From positions 310,001 to 374,000 of the forward strand of contig JACKIE010000001.1 of NCBI GenBank assembly GCA_020638635.1: a stretch of 64,000 bases of DNA, written 5' to 3'. Source of the DNA: Planctomycetota bacterium (GTDB lineage: Bacteria > Planctomycetota > UBA8742 > UBA2392). The notes under the pieces were generated by a model. That model did no database searches and was not told the origin of the DNA. It was given only the letters and a program-made list of their open reading frames with translations. The position numbers and the translations under genes are program-made. Positions 58,694-64,000 of the stretch are shown here, in pieces. The first letter of the stretch is position 1, and each line of letters begins with the position of its first letter.

Positions 58694-60367
58694 CTACTGT
58701 GCCTGGACACTGAAGGTGACCGGCGCTGAACTCGCCTGTGACGCGGGCAGATGCTGCACTCGGACGATGTAAGTGCCCGCACCAAGGCTGACCGTCACTG
58801 TCTTGTCTGCCGTGTCACCAACGTGTTGCGCAATGATGTTACGCGACAGGTCGTGCAGGGAAAGGTCCAGTCGGTGCGCCGCCGGATCGTAAGCGCCGGT
58901 GGTGTTTGTCACATCAATGGTCACGGTTTGAGGCGCCGCCAGCTCCAGCCGCCACACACCGTTCGCCTGCGGGCCCAGCACCGGGTTAGGGTCTGCGCCC
59001 GACCAGGCATCCAGCGCGCCGTTGGTCGCCGCCGCTCCTACAATCAGCACAGCCGGGAAGCCATCGCCGCCCGTGGGAGGAAACGCGGCGCCCTGCGCGG
59101 TCATGATGGTGTTGGCATCCCCCACGGTCAGGTGCGCGTCGTCAACCAGTTCCTGCAGCAGGCTCGCCATCCAGGCGACTTCGTAGGGTGCGGCGCGGGT
59201 CTTCAGGTCGGTGAAGCTGCCCAGGAAGTCAGCCAGCGCTACATTGGCTGGGTCGGCGTCATTGTCGGTCGGGCCGCCTGTGCCGCCATCAAGCAGGTCC
59301 CAGGTCGCCCGGGTGACCCGGAACTCGTTGCCATAGCCCGCGCCGCTGCCCGGCACGATGCCGGACTCGCAATCGAATTCGAACTGCATGCTGCTGCCGC
59401 CGCCAACGTAGCCACGGGTATCGCGGTACACGCGCTGGCCAAGGAGCGCGCAGCCGATGGCGGTCACCACGCCCTCGCTGTAGCTGGCGCTGAAAAGCAG
59501 CTCTTCGCCGAAGTGCACGCCGCCGAAGTTGTTGTCGCGGCTTTGGGTGAGTTGCAGGAAGCTGGCCCATTCGTGGGCGATCACCGTCTCGTCGAACTCG
59601 TCATGGTCGCTGTTCAGCAGATCCGCGGCCGTGCCGCCCAGCAGGTAGATGGAAGGATTGCCGCCAGGGCCATCGAGATCCGTGCCGGTGGCGAGCGTGA
59701 TGGTCTGCCCGCCGCCGTCCTTGAGCCAGCGGGTGCCGGCGTTGCCCATGCCCCAGAATAAATCGAGCGGACCCAAGGCCGGAATCGTACAGGCGGCGCG
59801 CAGGCGCCGTGCGGTGTCCAGAACGGCGAAGGCGCCCGCTCGGTTGGATGCATCCGCAGCCGCGTGCAGGTTGACGACCTGGCTGCCGGCCGCGCGGTTC
59901 AGGACCTGGCCGGGCACGGCATGCACGAGCGGGGGCACGGTCTGGGAGTGAAACACCCGGTCAATGTCGCTGCCGCTGCCGCACTGGGCGCGGGCGCGGA
60001 TGTAGTAGTCCACCGTGGTGCTGAAGTTGAGGCTGTAAGCGCCGGACGCGTCGGCGCTGGTGCTGCCCAGCACGTTGTTGATGTTGCTGTGTGCCACGGC
60101 TTCCACCAGCACGTCGGCGGCGGCGGTGCTGACCGGGTTCAGCAGGTCAAGGCCGGCAGCGGTCACGAGCAGGCGGTCGAAGCTGATCGTGCCAGTGATG
60201 GTCAGGTTGACGGGCGCGCCGCCGTCCGGGTCGGCCGTGCCGCCGGGCGCCGGGCCGATCACACTGTAAGCGGAAACGGGCGAGGGTCCCACGCCGCACC
60301 TGCCGGGTTCGTCACCGTCACATGCGATCAGCAACAGCGGGATGAGCAGAAGTAACAGCCGCCACAT
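58694..60367 (-). CDS. Lipoprotein with degenerate metallopeptidase-like domain
   Basis: 557 aa. Lipoprotein signal MWRLLLLLIPLLLIAC, an Ig-like/carboxypeptidase-regulatory-type beta region (about 45-140), then a peptidase-like part with ETVIAHEWASFLQLTQSRDNN, GGVHFGEELL and SASYSEGVVTAIGC, and a C-terminal jelly-roll typical of PPC-like domains (VTIDVTNTTGAYD, GAGTYIVRVQHLP). Relatives of this type usually have HEWxH; here the second His position is Ser (HEWAS), so zinc binding may be impaired. Periplasmic or surface. Confidence 0.65.
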   Translation of the reverse strand: MWRLLLLLIPLLLIACDGDEPGRCGVGPSPVSAYSVIGPAPGGTADPDGGAPVNLTITGTISFDRLLVTAAGLDLLNPVSTAAADVLVEAVAHSNINNVLGSTSADASGAYSLNFSTTVDYYIRARAQCGSGSDIDRVFHSQTVPPLVHAVPGQVLNRAAGSQVVNLHAAADASNRAGAFAVLDTARRLRAACTIPALGPLDLFWGMGNAGTRWLKDGGGQTITLATGTDLDGPGGNPSIYLLGGTAADLLNSDHDEFDETVIAHEWASFLQLTQSRDNNFGGVHFGEELLFSASYSEGVVTAIGCALLGQRVYRDTRGYVGGGSSMQFEFDCESGIVPGSGAGYGNEFRVTRATWDLLDGGTGGPTDNDADPANVALADFLGSFTDLKTRAAPYEVAWMASLLQELVDDAHLTVGDANTIMTAQGAAFPPTGGDGFPAVLIVGAAATNGALDAWSGADPNPVLGPQANGVWRLELAAPQTVTIDVTNTTGAYDPAAHRLDLSLHDLSRNIIAQHVGDTADKTVTVSLGAGTYIVRVQHLPASQASSAPVTFSVQAQ

Positions 60368-60405
60368 GGCGCGACCCAGGGGAAAACGAGGGGGAACACA
60401 GGATA

Positions 60406-61464
60406 CTATTCGCCGCCGGTGTTTTCGAGTTTGGCGATCTTGTCGTCGAGTTCCTTCAATCCTTCGGGCCACCAGTTCTCGATGCCGGACTTGATCAGGT
60501 ACGGCCGACCGAGCTTAAAGTGCTGGAGTGCCTCCGCGGGCTTGTCTTCGCTGACCAACAGGTCTCCGAGGTAGACGTGCCCCCAGCCGACCCATTCGCC
60601 CTTCTCCGTGTCTTCGGGGTCGGCCTCGTGGCGCTGCAGCGCTCGATTGCGAGCGTCATCTAGACACTTGCGCGATTCGGTCAGGTCGGCATTACGCCAG
60701 TAAGCGCGGGCAACGCCAAAATCGGCTACGAGTTGCGTGTGCTCGTTGCCCGCTTCGTAGTGGTACTTGCGGGCGTTGAGCAGCGCCTCGAGCATCTTGT
60801 CGTACTCGCCCCGTTCTTCGTAGGTCCAGCCCAGGTTGTTCCACAGCGGCCCCAGCCAGTTCTTTTCTCCGCCTTTCTCCGCAGCGGCGATTGCGTTGAG
60901 GGACCATTCGACCTTTTCATCCGGAGTGCCGACGATGGCGACCATGTGGGCGGCATCAAGCTCGCGTGAGAAAAGTTCCGCTTGCTTGCAGTACTCGTAC
61001 ATCTCGATGAAGGTCCGTTTCGCCTTCTCATTGTCTTTCTCATCTTGCCACTCAAAACGTCCCCGCACGCCCAGGTACCGCGACCAACCCATCGGCTCAT
61101 CCGGACTGGCAACCGCTTTGGCCCTGGCCAGCCAGGGTCTGCCGTCCTCAAACTTTCCTTCAATGCCGTACGTGCGTGCGATCTGCGCATAGGCTTCTGC
61201 CAGCAGGCTGTTGTCCGGCACGTCGGCAGCTTCTTTTACGGCTTCCTCATATTTTGCTCGGGCGTCGTCGTATTGGCGCTCGCCGAACAGCTTGTCCGCC
61301 GCTTCCAGTTGCTGTGCGGCAAATTCCCGAAGGGCTGACTGGAAGAACGCCTCGCTTTGCGCCCTGGTCCCGATTGACTCCGTGGCGCCCCGGGGGGCCG
61401 GCAAGCGGCTGCCCGCGCAACCGGTGATCAACAGCAGAAGCATGATTGCGGTTACATGTCGCAT
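60406..61464 (-). CDS. Lipoprotein with TPR repeats
   Basis: 352 aa. Signal MRHVTAIMLLLLITGC with lipobox ITGC, then helical repeats of TPR type: LEAADKLFGERQYDDARAKYEEAVKEA, LAEAYAQIARTYGIEGKFEDG, LWNNLGWTYEERGEYDKMLEALLNA, GVARAYWRNADLTESRKCLDDA, VYLGDLLVSEDKPAEALQHFKLG. It is probably an envelope protein-protein interaction scaffold. It lies 38 bp upstream of the metallopeptidase-like lipoprotein, likely the same operon. Confidence 0.72.
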   Translation of the reverse strand: MRHVTAIMLLLLITGCAGSRLPAPRGATESIGTRAQSEAFFQSALREFAAQQLEAADKLFGERQYDDARAKYEEAVKEAADVPDNSLLAEAYAQIARTYGIEGKFEDGRPWLARAKAVASPDEPMGWSRYLGVRGRFEWQDEKDNEKAKRTFIEMYEYCKQAELFSRELDAAHMVAIVGTPDEKVEWSLNAIAAAEKGGEKNWLGPLWNNLGWTYEERGEYDKMLEALLNARKYHYEAGNEHTQLVADFGVARAYWRNADLTESRKCLDDARNRALQRHEADPEDTEKGEWVGWGHVYLGDLLVSEDKPAEALQHFKLGRPYLIKSGIENWWPEGLKELDDKIAKLENTGGE

Positions 61465-61535
61465 CTTCGTCTCAGTGGCCTGATACTGCCACGCCTTGAC
61501 CCGCGCGGCAACGCGCAACTAGAACGGCAACTGCC

Positions 61536-61623
61536 CACGCGAAGAGGCGAAGAGCGCGAAGGACGCATTCCTGATTTTCGGCAGTTCTTCGCGGCCTTCG
61601 CGTATCCTTCGCGCCTTCGCGTG
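61536..61623. repeat. Nonamer hairpin, word CGCGAAGAG
   Basis: Left words CACGCGAAG, AGGCGAAG, AGCGCGAAG (61536-61561) pair with TTCTTCGCG, GCCTTCGCG, CCTTCGCGTG words (61585-61623). The same word as the outer arms at 10696-10895. It lies between divergent genes. Confidence 0.8.
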
Positions 61624-61642
61624 AGCAGTTTAGAAGGCATCC

Positions 61643-62959
61643 ATGCGGCGCTGGTTGTTCAACCTGGGTTACCTGTGGCTGGCCGGATTGATCTGGCCCT
61701 GGTTCCTGTTCAAGTACCTGACCACCGGCAAGTACCGGGCGGGGCTGCGGCAACGACTGGGCGGCCTGCCGCCGCGCGGCAGCGACAGGCCTTCCATCTG
61801 GGTGCACGCGGTCAGCGTGGGCGAACTGCTGCAGATCAAGCCGCTGTTGGCGGCGCTGCGCACTCGGCACCCTGACCACGACATCGTGATCACCTACACC
61901 ACCAAGACCGCGGCCGAGATCGCGGCCCGCGACTTCGGCGACTACTACCACTGTTATTCGCCCGTGGACCTGAGCTGGGTGGTGGCCAAGTTCTTCCGCC
62001 TCCTGCAACCCAGACTGCTGATCCTCGTCGAGCTGGAGCTGTGGCCTAACTGGCTGATGCACGCGCGGCGCGCCGGTGTGCCGGTGCTGCTGGCCAACGG
62101 CCGCATCAGCGAAAAGAGCTTCGCTAACTACCGTCGCTTCAAGTGGCTGCTGCAGCCGGCCTACGAGGCCATCAGTGTTTGGGCGATGCAGGACGAGACC
62201 TATGCCGACAGGGCGAAAGAGCTGTCCGGTGTCCCGGGTCCCGCGTCCCGGGTCGAGAGCAACGACACGGGACTCGGGACACTGGACGCGGGCCACGTGA
62301 TGGTAGCCGGCAACTTAAAGTACGACTCGCTGAAGGGTGAGCCGGACGCAGAGAAGGCCGCGTTGTTCCGCACCTTGTTCAGCCTGGATGATCGGCCGGT
62401 GCTGGTCTGCGGCAGCACCCACCCCGGCGAGCACGAGATTCTCGTGGAAATGCTGCCGCGCCTGGACTGCCGCTGTGTATTGGTGCCGCGCCACCCCGAG
62501 CGTTACGAGTCCGTATGTGAGTTGCTGAGTAAGGCCGGCATCCGCTGGGTCAACCGCAGCGCGCTCACACCCGAGAATCCCGCGCCCGCCGACGCCGTGA
62601 TCCTGCTGGATACCATGGGCGAGTTGGCGGCCGTGTACGCCGTGGCGGAAGTAGTGTTCATCGGCGGCTCGCTGATTCCGCACGGCGGCCAGAACATGGC
62701 GGAGCCGGTGGCGCTGGGCAAGGCGACGCTGTTCGGCCCGCACACGCACAACTTCAGGGCCACCGTGCGCGAGCTGAAGGAGATCGGCGGCGCGATTGAA
62801 GTTCAGGATGGCGCGGGGCTGGAGCGCGAGATCAAATCCCTGCTGCAAGACCCGGCCCGGCGCGAGAAGATCGGCAAGGCCGGCCAGGCCCGGCTGCTGG
62901 CTTCAAGAGGCGCGCTGCAACGTTACCTGGAACTGATCGAGAAACTACTGCATGAATAA
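61643..62959 (+). CDS. waaA: 3-deoxy-D-manno-octulosonic acid transferase
   Basis: Adds Kdo to the lipid A precursor; membrane-associated GT30 enzyme. 438 aa. An N-terminal membrane anchor is followed by SIWVHAVSVGELLQIKPLL, ITYTTKTAAEIA, LLILVELELWPNWL, GRISEKSF, VAGNLKYDS, CGSTHPGEHEILVEML, VPRHPERY, GELAAVYAVAEVVFIGGSL and HGGQNMAEPVALGK. Residues about 196-217 (SGVPGPASRV .. NDTGLGTLDAG) are encoded by a 63-nt heptamer hairpin and are extra to the family. The last bases overlap the next gene. Confidence 0.95.
   Translation: MRRWLFNLGYLWLAGLIWPWFLFKYLTTGKYRAGLRQRLGGLPPRGSDRPSIWVHAVSVGELLQIKPLLAALRTRHPDHDIVITYTTKTAAEIAARDFGDYYHCYSPVDLSWVVAKFFRLLQPRLLILVELELWPNWLMHARRAGVPVLLANGRISEKSFANYRRFKWLLQPAYEAISVWAMQDETYADRAKELSGVPGPASRVESNDTGLGTLDAGHVMVAGNLKYDSLKGEPDAEKAALFRTLFSLDDRPVLVCGSTHPGEHEILVEMLPRLDCRCVLVPRHPERYESVCELLSKAGIRWVNRSALTPENPAPADAVILLDTMGELAAVYAVAEVVFIGGSLIPHGGQNMAEPVALGKATLFGPHTHNFRATVRELKEIGGAIEVQDGAGLEREIKSLLQDPARREKIGKAGQARLLASRGALQRYLELIEKLLHE
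62231..62293. repeat. Heptamer hairpin inside waaA, word GTCCCGG
   Basis: 63 nt, nine 7-nt words in register: GTCCCGG, GTCCCGC, GTCCCGG on the left, CACGGGA, CTCGGGA, CACTGGA, CGCGGGC on the right. 63 is divisible by 3, so it adds 21 residues in frame. Confidence 0.85.
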
Positions 62960-63284
62960 CAAGCTCGTGAAACTGCCAGCGGCAAGACCGGAGCCAACGC
63001 CGGGAGATCTGGCGAAGGTCAAGTCTGCACTCGACGCGAAAGCAGCGAAGTTCAACCTTTTCGCAATCGTGTGCATCCTGGCAGGTGTTGGACTGTCGGT
63101 TGCCATCACCCTCATCTTCTGGGCCACGCAGGGCAGCATCGTGATCTGGGCGCTGCCGGCCTTGTTGGTTGGCGGCGGAGGCGGTGTCGGCATGCTGCAG
63201 GTGAAGTGGAGCGCCCAGCAACAGATTGAGAAGATCGACCTCACGTTGCGCAAGCTGGCCCGCCAGGAAAAGGGATTGCCCTAG
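62952..63284 (+). CDS. Small two-helix membrane protein
   Basis: 110 aa. A charged N-terminus (LAKVKSALDAKAAKF) is followed by two adjacent transmembrane helices, LFAIVCILAGVGLSVAITLIF and IVIWALPALLVGGGGGVGML, and a C-terminal cytoplasmic helix with QQQIEKIDLTLRKLARQEK. Its start lies inside the end of waaA (8-base overlap) and its stop overlaps the next GTG by one base. Similar architecture to the next protein suggests the two form a hetero-oligomer. Family unknown. Confidence 0.65.
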   Translation: MNNKLVKLPAARPEPTPGDLAKVKSALDAKAAKFNLFAIVCILAGVGLSVAITLIFWATQGSIVIWALPALLVGGGGGVGMLQVKWSAQQQIEKIDLTLRKLARQEKGLP

Positions 63285-63613
63285 TGAACGAACTGACCGC
63301 CGAACAGTGGCAGGAACTGGCCGACCAGCTGCAGGCCGAGCTGGCCGAGGCTGAGCGGCGCGAAAAAGGCGCCACCGGCCGCGCGGGCAAGCTGATTCTC
63401 GTCGCGTTGCTGCTGTTCAGCGTGGCGGGGGCGCTGCAATTCCTGCTCGACGATCCGGCGCTGGCGAAGCTGGTGGCGATGGCGCCGCTAGTGCTGATGC
63501 TGGTCTGCATCGCCCTGGTGATCCGGTTCCGGCGCGTGGCGGGTTTCGCCCGCGGCGACATGGACCGAATCCGCAACGACATCCGCCAGTGGAAGAAAAG
63601 GAAACCGGCGTGA
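63284..63613 (+). CDS. Small two-helix membrane protein, coupled to the previous gene
   Basis: 109 aa from a GTG that shares one base with the previous stop (TAGTG). N-terminal coiled-coil-like helix EQWQELADQLQAELAEAERREK, two hydrophobic segments (LILVALLLFSVAGALQFLL, VAMAPLVLMLVCIALVI), and a basic C-terminus DIRQWKKRKPA. Order of parts is the same as in the protein before it. Unknown family and role; operon with waaA suggests an envelope connection. Confidence 0.62.
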   Translation: MNELTAEQWQELADQLQAELAEAERREKGATGRAGKLILVALLLFSVAGALQFLLDDPALAKLVAMAPLVLMLVCIALVIRFRRVAGFARGDMDRIRNDIRQWKKRKPA

Positions 63614-63664
63614 TCGCAGGTTGCTTCCGGTCAGGTCCACTCCTAGCTTGGTCGCGGTAACTCC

Positions 63665-64000
63665 ATGATCCGCTACGCCGCTACCATTTTCATCAGCGCG
63701 TTCCTGCTGTTCCAGGTGCAGCCGCTGATCAGCCGCTACATCCTGCCCTGGTTCGGCGGCACGCCGGGGGTGTGGTCCGTGGCGCTGCTCTTCTTCCAGG
63801 GCGCTCTGCTGGCAGGCTACGCATACGCGCACTTCAGCTTGCGACTGAATCCGAAAGTGCAGCTCGGCGTGCACCTGGTGCTGCTGGCCGTGTGCCTGCT
63901 TACACTTCCGATCATCCCGCCCGATAGTCTGAAACCGGAAGGCACCGAGCCGCCGACGCTGTTGATCCTGGCCCTGCTGGGCGCAAGTGTCGGCCTGCCC
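63665..64000 (+). CDS. Membrane part of a spermidine-synthase-like protein, truncated by window end
   Basis: 112 residues visible, frame open to the edge. MIRYAATIFISAFLLFQVQPLISRYILPWFGG, then GVWSVALLFFQGALLAGYAYAH and further hydrophobic segments. This matches the N-terminal membrane domain of the fused MFS-like/spermidine synthase proteins (start IFxSAFLLFxVQPLI..LPWFGG). The SpeE-like methyltransferase-fold half would lie outside. Substrate unknown even for complete members. Confidence 0.75.
   Translation, partial: MIRYAATIFISAFLLFQVQPLISRYILPWFGGTPGVWSVALLFFQGALLAGYAYAHFSLRLNPKVQLGVHLVLLAVCLLTLPIIPPDSLKPEGTEPPTLLILALLGASVGLP

Overview
The window reads as a chromosomal segment of a GC-rich, diderm, free-living bacterium, most likely a planctomycete or a close PVC relative. 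The basis is the mixture of genes: lipid A/Kdo genes (lpxA, waaA), the MEP pathway gene dxr, a single-chain GlyRS, FG-GAP, PA14 and FHA proteins, a bacterial dynamin, many lipoproteins, and a very large load of intergenic palindromes. The assignment is inference. No rRNA, tRNA, CRISPR array, prophage or classical IS was seen.

Layout. 1-7.4 kb: 5' part of gyrA, then a co-directional signalling operon (CHASE/PAS histidine kinase, Rcp1-like receiver, REC-PAS-GGDEF-EAL protein). 7.9-13.3 kb: a Sel1-like membrane protein, glyS with odd inserts, two small unknown genes, and an FG-GAP protein whose reading frame contains a UGA followed by a SECIS-like hairpin (candidate selenoprotein). 13.5-18.7 kb: a minus-strand run (Zn-ribbon protein, lipoprotein, 36-aa basic protein, alr, flavin reductase, CoA-binding protein, tilS) in which four successive gaps hold hairpins built of 7-nt words. 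18.8-22.5 kb: an actin-like ATPase with a long acidic repeat-bearing N-terminus, a coiled-coil partner candidate, and lpxA. 22.7-26.8 kb: flavodoxin, two output-less PAS proteins, mnmG. 26.8-30.4 kb: a ParE-type toxin-antitoxin pair, birA, an NTF2-like protein, a methyltransferase, and a thioredoxin-fold protein. 30.4-38.9 kb: two paralogous lipoproteins, 3-hydroxyacyl-CoA dehydrogenase and enoyl-CoA hydratase (fatty acid/butyryl-CoA metabolism), an MDR reductase, dxr, citrate synthase, pyrH and frr. 39-39.5 kb: a REP-associated Y1 transposase bracketed by inverted REP-like hairpins. 40-54 kb: porin, TPR protein, dynamin, PA14 protein, S15 peptidase, a tandem pair of alpha/beta hydrolases (one apparently dead), and a carotenoid-synthesis-type membrane protein. 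54-64 kb: aspS, FHA protein, degenerate metallopeptidase lipoprotein, TPR lipoprotein, waaA, two small membrane proteins, and the start of a spermidine-synthase-like membrane protein.

The most unusual property is the repeat landscape. At least a dozen 60-130 nt hairpins have arms made of degenerate 7-nt or 9-nt words. The words differ from element to element, but the architecture is constant. Several span a gap from one gene to the stop codon of the next, and two sit in frame inside mnmG and waaA. Besides these there are three copies of a ~140-bp MITE-like element with 23-nt GGCC-rich termini, and a 24-nt hairpin family linked to the transposase. Several genes also have a -10 hexamer only 6-8 nt before the start codon and no Shine-Dalgarno, suggesting leaderless mRNAs.
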